A DNA stretch of 64,000 bases from Actinocrinis sp035653575 (GTDB lineage Bacteria > Actinomycetota > Actinomycetes > Streptomycetales > Catenulisporaceae). The DNA lies in NCBI RefSeq assembly GCF_035653575.1, contig NZ_DASRBQ010000186.1:1-64000 (forward strand), read 5' to 3'. Position 1 is the stretch's first letter. Every line of letters starts with the position of its first letter. The position numbers and the translations under genes are program-made. The notes beneath the pieces are model-generated. The model had not been told where the DNA came from. It worked only from the letters and a program-made list of their open reading frames with translations, and did no database searches. This document shows positions 41,163 to 49,824 of the stretch, piece after piece.

Positions 41163-43352
41163 ATGGCAGCACGCAAACCTCGGACACTCCCAGCTCGAAG
41201 GACCAGGCACCCATCAGGGAAGGCGGTGTCGTGGATCGGCGCAGCGGTCCTCGGCGCGACCGCGCTGGCCGGTGTCGCCGCTCCCCCGGCTCAGGCGGCG
41301 ACCGCGGTCTCGGTGACCGTCAACGCCACGGCCGGGCTGGGCACCATCCCGTCCGGGGCGATCGGCCTGAACACCGCCGTGTACGACGGATATATGAACG
41401 ACGCCCCAATCCCCGGCCTGCTCAAGGCCGCCGGAATCAACGCACTGCGCTACCCCGGCGGTTCGTACTCTGACATCTACAACTGGCAGACGAACGTCGC
41501 GCAGGGCGGCTACGACGCGCCGAACACCGCGTTCAGCAACTTCATGAGCACCGCGCAGGCCGCCGGCACCAGCCCGATCATCACGGTGAACTACGGCACC
41601 GGGACCCCGGCGCTGGCCGCGGCGTGGGTGCAGAACGCGAACGTGACCAACCACTACAACATCCAGTACTGGGAGGTCGGCAACGAGGTCTACGGCAACG
41701 GCACCTACGGCGCGAACTGGGAGGCCGACAGCCACTGCACCACCTCGGCCTCCGGCGGCCCCGTCACCATCGGCAACGAGCCCAACCAGACCTACAACTG
41801 CGGACCGAGCACCTACGCCACCGGCGTCCTGAACTACATATCCGCGATGAAGGCCGTCAGCTCGAACATCCACGTGTGCGCGATCCTGACCACGCCCGGC
41901 TTCTGGCCGGACAACGTCACGAACCCGACCACCAGCCCGCAGCCCTGGAACCAGACCGTGCTCAAGGCGCTGGGCTCGAAGACCGACTGCGTCATCGTGC
42001 ACTACTACCCCGGCGGCTCGAACGCGGCCGGGATGCTGACCGATCCGACCGACATCTCCGGCATCGTCTCGACCCTGCACTCGCAGATCCAGCAGTACGC
42101 CGGCGTGAACCCGGCGAACGTGCCGATCCTGGTCACCGAGACGAACTCGACGATTGACACCGACACGCAGCCGGCCGCGCTGTTCGGCGCCGACATGTAC
42201 ATGAGCTGGCTGGAGAACGGCGTGGTGAACGTCGACTGGTGGGACGAGCACAACGGCCCGGGGACGAACACTCCGGCCGTGGTCGCCGGCGTGCAGGACT
42301 ACGGCGACTACGGAATCTTCTCCAACGGGGCCAATAACAGCGGCGTGACCGAGCCGGCCGTCGAGACGCCGTTCGCGCCCTACTACGCGATCGAGCTGCT
42401 CACCAAGCTCGGCGCGCCGGGTGACACGATGGTGAACACCACGTCCGGAAACGCGCTGGTGAAGGTGCACGCGGTGCGCCGCGCGGGCGGTAGTCTCAGT
42501 GTCCTGATCGAAAATGAGGACCCGTCGAACTCGTACACGGCGAATCTGGCGCTGAACGGCTTCACCCCCTCGGGCAGCCCGACGCTCTACACCTATGCCA
42601 ACGGCGGCAGTTCGATCAGCAGCACGACGCAGAGCTCTGCCTCATCGGTGACCGTGGCCCCGTACTCGCTGACCGTGATCCAGATTCCCGGCAGTGGCGG
42701 AACCGGCGCGACCGCGCCCGGCGCTCCCGGACAGCCGACCGTGTCGAACCTGTCCTCCAGCACCTCCGGCACCAACACCGGCACCGGAACGCTGAGCTGG
42801 ACCGCCTCGGCGGCGGGCACGTACCCGGTCGCGAACTACCAGGTCTACCAGCTCGGCAGCGGCGGTAGCAGCACCCTGGTCGCCAGCCCGACCGGCACCA
42901 CGCTCAATCTCAGTGGCCTGACGATCGGCGCGAGCTACACGTACAACGTCGTCGCGGTCGACACTCACGGCAACCCATCGCTGCCCTCTCCCCCGGTCAC
43001 CTTCACCGTCCCGCCCCCGGCTAACAGCACCTGCGCGGTCCACTACGCGATCAGCAGCAGCTGGCCCGGCGGTTTCGGCGGGAACATCACGCTGACCAAC
43101 AAGGGAACCAGCGCCATCAACAACTGGACGCTGACCTTCGCCTGGCCGGCCGCCGGCGAGGCGGTGCAGTCCGGCTGGAACGGCACCTGGACCCAGTCCG
43201 GCCAGAACGTGACGGTCACCGCCGCGTCCTGGAACAGCACCATCGCGGCGGGCGGCGGCACGGTGAGCGTCGGCTTCAACGGCACGGACACCGGGCTGGA
43301 TCCGGCGCCCACCGCGTTCTTCATCAACGGCACGGTGTGCGCGAACAACTAA
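41163..43352 (+). CDS. Secreted GH51-like glycosidase with FN3 and CBM2
   Basis: 729-residue exported protein. AAGGAGTCGGGCT precedes the ATG; the signal peptide ends near residue 46 (PPAQAATA). The catalytic barrel resembles alpha-L-arabinofuranosidase and related clan GH-A enzymes: acid/base E175 in YWEVGNEVYG and nucleophile E326 in PILVTETNS. GLNTAVYDG and ALRYPGGSYSDIYNW are typical opening blocks. After a beta domain come an FN3 domain (about 545-640) and a CBM2 (about 645-729) with paired cysteines (STCAVHY, GTVCANN) and binding Trp residues. Likely acts on arabinoxylan or a related polymer held on cellulose. Exact family (GH51 versus neighbours) is uncertain. Confidence 0.8.
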   Translation: MAARKPRTLPARRTRHPSGKAVSWIGAAVLGATALAGVAAPPAQAATAVSVTVNATAGLGTIPSGAIGLNTAVYDGYMNDAPIPGLLKAAGINALRYPGGSYSDIYNWQTNVAQGGYDAPNTAFSNFMSTAQAAGTSPIITVNYGTGTPALAAAWVQNANVTNHYNIQYWEVGNEVYGNGTYGANWEADSHCTTSASGGPVTIGNEPNQTYNCGPSTYATGVLNYISAMKAVSSNIHVCAILTTPGFWPDNVTNPTTSPQPWNQTVLKALGSKTDCVIVHYYPGGSNAAGMLTDPTDISGIVSTLHSQIQQYAGVNPANVPILVTETNSTIDTDTQPAALFGADMYMSWLENGVVNVDWWDEHNGPGTNTPAVVAGVQDYGDYGIFSNGANNSGVTEPAVETPFAPYYAIELLTKLGAPGDTMVNTTSGNALVKVHAVRRAGGSLSVLIENEDPSNSYTANLALNGFTPSGSPTLYTYANGGSSISSTTQSSASSVTVAPYSLTVIQIPGSGGTGATAPGAPGQPTVSNLSSSTSGTNTGTGTLSWTASAAGTYPVANYQVYQLGSGGSSTLVASPTGTTLNLSGLTIGASYTYNVVAVDTHGNPSLPSPPVTFTVPPPANSTCAVHYAISSSWPGGFGGNITLTNKGTSAINNWTLTFAWPAAGEAVQSGWNGTWTQSGQNVTVTAASWNSTIAAGGGTVSVGFNGTDTGLDPAPTAFFINGTVCANN

Positions 43353-43371
43353 GCGATCTGACTCTCCTGGA

Positions 43372-43406
43372 CCGGTAGCGGCACTCGCACCTCAGTGCCG
43401 GACCGG
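43372..43406 (+). terminator. Hairpin after the GH51-like gene
   Basis: CGGCACT (43379-43385) pairs with AGTGCCG (43394-43400) around an eight-base loop. An outer CCGGT/ACCGG pairing extends it. It starts 20 bases past the stop. Confidence 0.55.
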
Positions 43407-43532
43407 ATCGAACCGGTCGGCGGCGCCGCGGGCCAGCCCGAAACCCGCGCGCCGCCGGCCGGTTCCCGGTTTCCGCCGGGCCGGACTCAGGGATCGATCA
43501 GGGTCCTACCCGGGCTATCCCTGGCGGCCCCG

Positions 43533-44060
43533 ATGCGGCGAAAGCGCCGAACGCGGCGAGCAATCAGAACGCTGCGGACGCAGTGGCGCAGCCCGCTGCG
43601 ATCTACCGCGGGCGGCGACAGCGTGCACCTGGTGGACTACACCGACAACGACGGGCCGGACTCGAGCGTGATCCTCACCGGCGCGCTCGCCGATTACGGC
43701 AAGGCGGAGAGCGTGAACCCGGACGGCTCGGTCAACCCCGAGCACAACAGCCAGTTGCGGCTGGACCTTGCCCACGGCTCGTTCCGACTCGACATCGCGG
43801 CGCTCGACCAGGCCTTCGTCGCGGTGATGCGCACCCAGTTCCCGACGAATACGAGCACGTGCTCGGGCAGCGTGTCCGCATCCCACGCGGTGCCGATCGT
43901 GGCGGGCTCGGGCACCGGCGCCTATCAGGGCATCAGCGGCCAGTTCGACCTGACGATCAAGCTGGACGAGGTGGATGCGACGGGTTCGAGCTGCCAGGGC
44001 GCGGCTCTGTTGAGCCAAATGCTGATCACGAGCGGTTCCGGGCACGTACGAGTGCACTGA
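43533..44060 (+). CDS. Hypothetical protein, allene-oxide-cyclase-like barrel, signal peptide missing
   Basis: About 175 residues from ATG 43533. The body resembles small secreted actinobacterial proteins with an allene-oxide-cyclase-like beta barrel: SSVILTGALADYGKAESV, HNSQLRLDLAHGSFRLDIAA and GTGAYQGISGQFDLTIKLDE. Such proteins normally carry a hydrophobic signal peptide. Here the residues before GGDSVHLVDYTDND are very Arg-rich (MRRKRRTRRAIRTLR) with no hydrophobic stretch. The gene may thus have lost its start by mutation, or be read from another codon. The open frame extends back to 43395 with the same problem. Function unknown; decay is possible. Confidence 0.55.
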   Translation: MRRKRRTRRAIRTLRTQWRSPLRSTAGGDSVHLVDYTDNDGPDSSVILTGALADYGKAESVNPDGSVNPEHNSQLRLDLAHGSFRLDIAALDQAFVAVMRTQFPTNTSTCSGSVSASHAVPIVAGSGTGAYQGISGQFDLTIKLDEVDATGSSCQGAALLSQMLITSGSGHVRVH

Positions 44061-44070
44061 CTCGCGGCCC

Positions 44071-44135
44071 GAGTTCACCGCCCGGGATCACTGCCCGGGA
44101 TCACTGTCTGAGTTCACTGCGCGGAATCACTGCCC
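44071..44135 (+). repeat. Five-copy tandem repeat, 13-base unit
   Basis: Units at 44071, 44084, 44097, 44110 and 44123 follow the pattern GRGWTCACYGYCY; the second and third begin with the same ten bases, GGGATCACTG. The last unit contains the stop codon of the response-regulator gene. Lies between two convergent genes. Confidence 0.8.
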
Positions 44136-44873
44136 TGCGCCGGCCGCCGTGTAGAGGTGTTCGGGCCGGCCGGTCACGCCGTAGCGCAGCTGGAGCCGCA
44201 CGAGGCCGTGCTGAGCCAGATAGCTGAGATACCGCTGCGCGGTCGCCCGGCTCACCCCGACCTGCTCGGCGACCTCGGCCGCCGAGACCGGGGCCGGGGC
44301 CGAGCGCACCGCGTCACGGATCAGCTCCAGCGTCGGCGCGGAGTGGCCCTTCACCGGGTTCGAAGGCAGCGTGGCGGGGCCGCGCAGCAGGCCGAAGAGC
44401 GCGTCCACGTCGGACTGGTCGGCTTGATCTTTCAGCGCCTCCATCCGCAATCGCATGCTGCGATAGGCGCTGAGCTTGTCGTTCAGCGTGTTGAATCCGA
44501 ACGGTTTCACCAGGTAGTGCACCGCGCCTAGCTGCATCGCGGTGCGTACGGTGTTCACGTCGCGCGCCGCGGTGATGACGACGCAGTCGGGGTGCTCATC
44601 GCGTTCCATCAGCTTGCGCACCACGCCGAGGCCGTCGCCGTCGGGGAGGTAGACGTCCATGAGGACCAGGTCCGGGTGCAGCGCGTCCACCGCCGCGAGC
44701 GCCTCCCTGGCCGAGTGCGCGAGGCCTACCGTCTCGAAGCCTTCGGTCCTGGCCACGTACGCGGCGTGGATCTTCGCGACCCGGTAGTCGTCGTCGACGA
44801 TCAACGTGCGGATCGGCGCCGGCCGCATCGGATCGGCGCTCGCGGGATCGAGGCCCACGGAGTCGGTATTCAT
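44127..44873 (-). CDS. Response regulator, CitB/DcuR type
   Basis: 248-residue two-domain regulator. Receiver domain about 20-140 with the acidic pair in TLIVDDDYRVA, phospho-acceptor Asp in LVLMDVYLPDGDG and Lys in HYLVKPFGF. The C-terminal part has a helix-turn-helix of the CitB type (SAAEVAEQVGVSRATAQRYL). It overlaps the upstream kinase gene by four bases (ATGA). With that kinase it would sense a carboxylate or related anion and probably control the divergent ABC importer. The final residues (LYTAAGAGQ) run into the 13-base repeat array. Confidence 0.9.
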   Translation of the reverse strand: MNTDSVGLDPASADPMRPAPIRTLIVDDDYRVAKIHAAYVARTEGFETVGLAHSAREALAAVDALHPDLVLMDVYLPDGDGLGVVRKLMERDEHPDCVVITAARDVNTVRTAMQLGAVHYLVKPFGFNTLNDKLSAYRSMRLRMEALKDQADQSDVDALFGLLRGPATLPSNPVKGHSAPTLELIRDAVRSAPAPVSAAEVAEQVGVSRATAQRYLSYLAQHGLVRLQLRYGVTGRPEHLYTAAGAGQ

Positions 44874-46519
44874 CCGGTGGCCGCCTTCGCCAGGGCCGGT
44901 ACGACGTCGCGCGCCTGCTTGGGCAGCCGGACCGTGAACACCGCGCCCGGCCCTTCGGAGACGGTGATCTGCCCGCCGAGCCGCTGGACCAGCCGGTGGA
45001 CCAGGGCCAGGCCGAGACCGCGGCGGCGGGAGCCGGGTTCCGGCTTGGTGGTGTACCCGTCGACGAAGATCGAGTCCGCCGCGCCCGGCGGGATGCCCGG
45101 ACCGTCGTCGGCGACCCGTACGGTGATCTCGCTGTCGTCCTCGACGATCGTGACCTCGACCCGGCCGGAACCGCCCGGGGCCCGGCCGCCGCCCGCGGCG
45201 CCGGTTCCGCCGAGCGCCTCGAAGGCGTTGTCGATCAGGTTGCCGAGGATCGTGGTGAGCGCCTGCGCCTTCTCCGGGGCCTCGGTCAGCAGGGTGTCCT
45301 CGCTGAGCGCGAGCACGACGCCGCGCTCGCTGGCTACCGCGGCCTTGCCGAGGATGAGCCCCACGATGAGCGGGGAGGCGATGCGCGAGCGGACCGACTC
45401 GGCGAACTCGGCCTCGGCGCCGCCCAAGTCGGTGAGGTAGTGCAGCGCCTCGGCGGATTCGCCCAGTTCGAGCAGGCCGGCCACGGTGTGCATGTGGTTG
45501 GAGAACTCGTGCTGTTGAGCCCGCAGCGCGTCAGTCAGGCCCCTGACGCTGTCGAGCTCGCGCAGCAGCCCGGACAGCTCCGTGCGGTCCCGCAGCGTGA
45601 CCACCGCGCCGTGCGACCGGCCGGCCAGCGTGACCGGCATCCGGTTGACGGTGAGGCAGTAGTCGTCGGTGAGTACCACCTGGTCCTGGCCGGCGATCTC
45701 GCCGGAGAGCACGTCGCGCAGCCGGCCTTCCGGGACCAGGTCCTCAAGGCGGCCGCCGATCCCGGCGGTGCCCAGGCCGAGCAGCCGTCGCGCCTCATCG
45801 TTGATCATGGTGACCCGGCCGGCCGGGTCGAACGCGATCACGCCTTCGCGGATGCCGTGCAGCGTGGCCTCGCGCTCCTGGAGCAACGTCGTGATCTCGT
45901 CGAGCTCGAGCCCGAACGTACGGCGCTTGAGCCGCGCCGCGAGCAGCCACGAGGCGAACGCGGCGGCGGCCAGCGCGGCGGCGACCCACAGCGCCTCGCC
46001 GGGCAGTTCCTGCGCCAGCTCGCTGGTGATCGAGTTCTCGGTGATGCCCGCGGAGACCTCGCCGACCATCACGCCGTCCGGTCCGTACAGCGGGGCCCTG
46101 CCGTTGGCCGAGCGGCCCAGCGAGCCCGGGTCCATGCGCACGTGGATCTTGCCGTCCATGGTCGCGATCGGCTCTTCGACCTGCTGCCCGATCAGCGCCG
46201 GGTTCGGGTGCGAGTGACGCACCCGGTTCATGTCGATGACGACCACGTACGATGCGCCGGTCTCCTTCTGCACCCGGGTGGCGATCTGCTGGATGCTGTC
46301 CCCGCAGGCACCGCCCTCGGTCTCCAGGCAGGAGCCGACCTCGGGGATTCCGGCCACGGTGGCCGCGATGTCCGCGGCCCGCTGCTCGTACTGCTCGTCG
46401 AGCTGCCCGCGCTGCTGGTAGGCGAACAGCACGAAACCCACCAGGACCACCGCCACCAGGATCACGATCTGGCTGACGAGGATCTGGGTGGAGAGCCTGC
46501 GCATCGTTGCACGCCGCAT
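44870..46519 (-). CDS. Sensor histidine kinase, CitA/DcuS type
   Basis: About 549-residue membrane kinase. The first helix (ILVSQIVILVAVVLVGFVLF) is followed by a periplasmic PDC-type sensor domain (VGSCLETEGGACGDSIQQIA, RHSHPNPALIGQQVEEPIAT) and a second helix (ALWVAAALAAAAFASWLLAA). A PAS domain, a dimerisation helix with phospho-His in LRAQQHEFSNHMHTVAG, and a GHKL ATPase (LIDNAFEALGG, GDGPGIPPGA-type box, RRGLGLALVHRL) follow. The ATG at 46519 is chosen among several near candidates; none has a good ribosome-binding site. The ligand is probably a citrate- or dicarboxylate-like anion. Operon with the response regulator. Confidence 0.88.
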   Translation of the reverse strand: MRRATMRRLSTQILVSQIVILVAVVLVGFVLFAYQQRGQLDEQYEQRAADIAATVAGIPEVGSCLETEGGACGDSIQQIATRVQKETGASYVVVIDMNRVRHSHPNPALIGQQVEEPIATMDGKIHVRMDPGSLGRSANGRAPLYGPDGVMVGEVSAGITENSITSELAQELPGEALWVAAALAAAAFASWLLAARLKRRTFGLELDEITTLLQEREATLHGIREGVIAFDPAGRVTMINDEARRLLGLGTAGIGGRLEDLVPEGRLRDVLSGEIAGQDQVVLTDDYCLTVNRMPVTLAGRSHGAVVTLRDRTELSGLLRELDSVRGLTDALRAQQHEFSNHMHTVAGLLELGESAEALHYLTDLGGAEAEFAESVRSRIASPLIVGLILGKAAVASERGVVLALSEDTLLTEAPEKAQALTTILGNLIDNAFEALGGTGAAGGGRAPGGSGRVEVTIVEDDSEITVRVADDGPGIPPGAADSIFVDGYTTKPEPGSRRRGLGLALVHRLVQRLGGQITVSEGPGAVFTVRLPKQARDVVPALAKAATG

Positions 46520-46772
46520 TTGCCCGATTGTGACGAGATCCGCACGTCGCGACAAGGGCCCCGCACCCACACGCCCAAACGTGATGGTCTTGTTACGGGC
46601 TCGCCTCGTTGATCAGCGGTTTCCCGTGAGCAGAACGCGCAGAACCCCGGTTAATGCGACTAACGCGGGATGTGCGCGAAACGGCGACGTAATCCGGCGC
46701 GGCCTCTAGCGTCATCGCCAATCCACCCGGCTGTAACAAGCAGTCAGCAGGCACCGCAGAGGGAACGGACAG

Positions 46773-47633
46773 ATGGCTTCACGAAACCAACTCGCGAACA
46801 GACCGGTCGCCGGGGCGTTCGAAGCGGACGCCTCCCGGATCGAGGTGACGGGGCTGACCAAGCGGTTCCTCACCCCGAAGGGCGAGGCGTTCACGGCGCT
46901 GCGCGACGTGACCTTCACCGTGGAGCCCGGCCAGTTCTGCGCCGTGGTCGGGCCGACCGGCTGCGGCAAGTCCACCACGCTGGGCATGGTCTCCGGCCTC
47001 GACCGGCCCAGCGAGGGCTCGGTGAAGGTCGGCGGCCGCGAAGTGACCGGGATCACCCAAGGCATCAGCTTCATGTTCCAGCAGGACGCGCTGCTGCCGT
47101 GGAAGACCGTGGTCGGCAACGTGGAGATGGGCCCGATCTTCCGCGGGCTCGGCAAGCGGCAGGCCCGGGACCTGGCCCGCGACTGGCTGCGCCGGGTCGG
47201 CCTCGCCGGCTTCGAGGAGCACCACCCGCACCAGCTGTCCGGCGGCATGCGCAAGCGCGTGGCGATGGCCGCCGCGCTGATCAACGAGCCGAAGATCCTG
47301 CTGATGGACGAGCCGTTCGGCGCGCTCGACGTGCAGACCAAGGCGATCATGCAGACCGAGCTGCTCGGGCTGTGGGAGCAGCTGCGCCCGTCGGTGCTGT
47401 TCATCACGCACGACCTGGACGAGGCGGTCGCGCTGGCCGACCGCGTGGTCGTGATGACCTCGGGTCCGGGCTCGGTCAAGGCGGTCTACGACGTGGACCT
47501 GCCGCGGCCGCGCGGAGCGGTGCAGGAAATCCGCTACGAACCGAAGTTCCTCGAGATCCAGCACCGCATCTGGGAGTCGCTCCGCGAGGAGGTGGAGCGC
47601 GCCTACGCACGCACCGCAGGAGTGAACGCATGA
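46773..47633 (+). CDS. ABC importer ATP-binding protein, NitT/TauT type
   Basis: 286-residue ATPase. Walker A VGPTGCGKSTT, Q-loop FMFQQDALLPWKTV, signature LSGGMRKRVAMAAAL and Walker B ILLMDEPFGALDVQT match the SsuB/TauB/NrtD group. First gene of a three-gene importer, with the permease start overlapping its stop (ATGA). Divergent from the CitA/CitB-type two-component genes (about 250 bases between starts), which may regulate it. No TPP or other riboswitch was seen upstream. Confidence 0.92.
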   Translation: MASRNQLANRPVAGAFEADASRIEVTGLTKRFLTPKGEAFTALRDVTFTVEPGQFCAVVGPTGCGKSTTLGMVSGLDRPSEGSVKVGGREVTGITQGISFMFQQDALLPWKTVVGNVEMGPIFRGLGKRQARDLARDWLRRVGLAGFEEHHPHQLSGGMRKRVAMAAALINEPKILLMDEPFGALDVQTKAIMQTELLGLWEQLRPSVLFITHDLDEAVALADRVVVMTSGPGSVKAVYDVDLPRPRGAVQEIRYEPKFLEIQHRIWESLREEVERAYARTAGVNA

Positions 47634-48529
47634 GCATCGCATCCACCGCGCCCGGCCCGATCAGCCCGAACCCGGCGCGTTCCGACTCGGCCGAGGCGAA
47701 CCGCTCGGCCACCGAGGCCGGCCGGCGCGCCCGGCGCAAGCGCGTGGCGCTGCTGTGGACCGCCCGGCTCGGCTTCGCGGTCTTCGTGATCGGCGGCTGG
47801 CAGCTGTTCACGACCCTGAAGATCGTCGACCCGTTCTTCTACGGCCAGCCCTCCGGGATCTGGAAGCGCACGGTCGACCTGTTCGAGAACGGCACCGAAT
47901 TCGGCTCGTTCTGGACCGACATCTTCACCACGCTCAAAGAGGCCGTCTTCGGCTTCGGCATCGGCGCCGCCGCGGGCATCGTGCTGGGCCTGGCACTCGG
48001 GCAGAACCGCTTCCTCGCCGAGGTGCTCGGCCCCTACATCAAGATCGTGAACGCGATCCCGCGCATCGTGCTCGGCTCGATCTTCATCGTCGCGTTCGGC
48101 ATCGGCGTGACCCCGAAGGTGCTGCTGTCCGCGGTGCTGGTGTTCTTCGTGGTCTTCTTCAACGCCTTCCAGGGCGTACGCGAGGTGGACCGCAACATCA
48201 TCGCCAACGTGAAGGTGCTCGGCGCCTCGAACCTGCACGTCATCCGGCACGTGACCCTCCCGTCCGCGCTGACCTGGATCATCGCCAGCCTGCACACCGC
48301 GTTCGGCTTCGCCATCGTCGGCGCGCTGGTCGGCGAGGTGCTGGGCGCCGAGCACGGCGTCGGGCTGGTCATCAAGACCGCTCAGGGCAGCCTCGACCCG
48401 GACGGCGTGTTCGCCGGCATGCTGGTGATCTCGGTGATCACACTCGTCGCCGAGTTCATCCTCACCTTCGTCGAGCGCCGCCTGCTGTCCTGGCGCCCGC
48501 CGTCCCCCTCCGAGGCCGCGGCCATCTAG
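47630..48529 (+). CDS. ABC importer permease, NitT/TauT type
   Basis: 299-residue integral membrane subunit with six helices in the BPD-transport fold. After a hydrophilic N-terminus come LLWTARLGFAVFVIGGWQLF, AVFGFGIGAAAGIVLGLAL and VLLSAVLVFFVVFFNAFQGV. The EAA-type coupling loop is near GASNLHVIRHVTLPSALTWI. Forms the channel for the substrate bound by the lipoprotein encoded downstream. Confidence 0.92.
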   Translation: MSIASTAPGPISPNPARSDSAEANRSATEAGRRARRKRVALLWTARLGFAVFVIGGWQLFTTLKIVDPFFYGQPSGIWKRTVDLFENGTEFGSFWTDIFTTLKEAVFGFGIGAAAGIVLGLALGQNRFLAEVLGPYIKIVNAIPRIVLGSIFIVAFGIGVTPKVLLSAVLVFFVVFFNAFQGVREVDRNIIANVKVLGASNLHVIRHVTLPSALTWIIASLHTAFGFAIVGALVGEVLGAEHGVGLVIKTAQGSLDPDGVFAGMLVISVITLVAEFILTFVERRLLSWRPPSPSEAAAI

Positions 48530-48643
48530 GCGCGCCGCCGCGGAGGTTCGCGCGACCTTCCCGCGCAGCCCCGGCACCACAACGCTCCACCTCCACCTCC
48601 CGCAGCAGGCTCACTCTCTCAATGACGAAAGGACCGGCGAGTC

Positions 48644-49741
48644 ATGTTCAAGCGGACCCTCTCCCTGTCGATCGCGGGGGCGCTCGCCCTCGGCGCGGCC
48701 ACCGCGTGTGGCAGCAGCAGCAACGGCGGCGGCAGCCAGAGCGCAGGCTCCGGCGGCGGCAGCATGCCGACCGTCACACTCATGGTCGGCGGCATCGACA
48801 AGCAGATCTACCTGCCGTATGAGCTGGCCCAGCAGCTGGGCTACTACAAGAAGTACGGCGTCAACATGCAGCTGAGCACCGAGGTCGACGGCGGTGTCGG
48901 CGCCGAGGACGCGATGGCCTCCGGGCAGGTGGACATGGCCGGCGCCTGGTATGTCCACACCATCGACTTCCAGGTCAAGGGCAAGTCGGTCGAGGACATC
49001 GTGCAGCTGTCCGGAGCCCCGGGCGAGCGGGAGATGTGCGGCAAGAACAGCGGTGTGCACTCGGCCGCGGACTTCGCCGGCAAGACCCTCGGCGTCACCG
49101 ACCTCGGCTCCGGCACGGACTCGCTGACCAAGTTCCTGGCCGCGCAGAAGGGCCTGAAGGTCTCGCAGATCCACCGGCTGGCGGTCGGCGCGGGCGCGAC
49201 GGCCATCGCCGCCATCCAGGGCGGATCGGCGCAGTGCGTCATGACCACCCAGCCGACGGTCACGGCTCTCGAGCAGAAGGGCCTGGCCTACTCGGCCATC
49301 GACCTGGCCACCACGGCGGGCGCGACCCAGGCCCTCGGCGGCGCCTGGCCGGCCGCGGGCGTGCTGGCCCGCACCGACTGGGTCGACGCGAACAAGGCGA
49401 CCGTGCAGAAGGTCGTGGACGCGCTGGTCGACACGATGCACTGGATCAACACGCACTCGGCCGCGGACATCGCCGACAAGCTCCCGCAGTCCTACGTGCA
49501 GAACAGCCTGGTCACCAAGGCCGACTACGTCGCGGCCCTGACGCAGGACAAGGGCCAGTTCCTGCCGGACGGCATCATGCCGGCCGGCGGCCCGAAGACG
49601 GTGCTGGCGATGGAGGAGCTGATCGGCTCGGCCACCTCCTCGGTGAACCTCGGCGCCACCTTCACCAACGACTTCGCGATCGCCGCGAACAAGGCTGAGG
49701 GCTACACCGTCACCACGACTCCGGCCGGCTCTGACGGCTAA
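48644..49741 (+). CDS. ABC importer substrate-binding lipoprotein, NitT/TauT type
   Basis: 365-residue binding protein. The start MFKRTLSLSIAGALALGAAT leads to a lipobox with Cys22 (Ala-Thr-Ala-Cys). The mature part is the two-lobe fold of the SsuA/NMT1 group: IYLPYELAQQLGYYKKYGVN, then GAEDAMASGQVDMAGAWY, and SAADFAGKTLGVTDLGSGTD. A Ser/Gly linker follows the lipid-modified Cys. It delivers an anionic or aromatic solute, possibly an organic acid given the neighbouring CitA-type sensor; substrate not proven. Confidence 0.9.
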   Translation: MFKRTLSLSIAGALALGAATACGSSSNGGGSQSAGSGGGSMPTVTLMVGGIDKQIYLPYELAQQLGYYKKYGVNMQLSTEVDGGVGAEDAMASGQVDMAGAWYVHTIDFQVKGKSVEDIVQLSGAPGEREMCGKNSGVHSAADFAGKTLGVTDLGSGTDSLTKFLAAQKGLKVSQIHRLAVGAGATAIAAIQGGSAQCVMTTQPTVTALEQKGLAYSAIDLATTAGATQALGGAWPAAGVLARTDWVDANKATVQKVVDALVDTMHWINTHSAADIADKLPQSYVQNSLVTKADYVAALTQDKGQFLPDGIMPAGGPKTVLAMEELIGSATSSVNLGATFTNDFAIAANKAEGYTVTTTPAGSDG

Positions 49742-49761
49742 CCGGACGGGTACATCCGCGC

Positions 49762-49807
49762 AGGGCGCCGGCACCGGTGGTGGTAGGAACCCCGGTGCCG
49801 GCGCCCT
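49762..49807. terminator. Bidirectional hairpin terminator
   Basis: A perfect 16-base stem (49762-49777 with 49792-49807) and a 14-base loop between the convergent importer and ABC-2 exporter genes. Confidence 0.8.
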
Positions 49808-49824
49808 CCGCTGCCCCCGCTCGA

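Noticed and set aside
44996..46612. 538-residue plus-strand open frame opposite the sensor kinase
   Set aside because: The kinase on the minus strand has all expected motifs; this frame has only His/Arg/Asp-rich low-complexity sequence.
46571..46772. Riboswitch upstream of the NitT/TauT-type importer
   Set aside because: No TPP-type CUGAGA or other conserved riboswitch core was found in this region.
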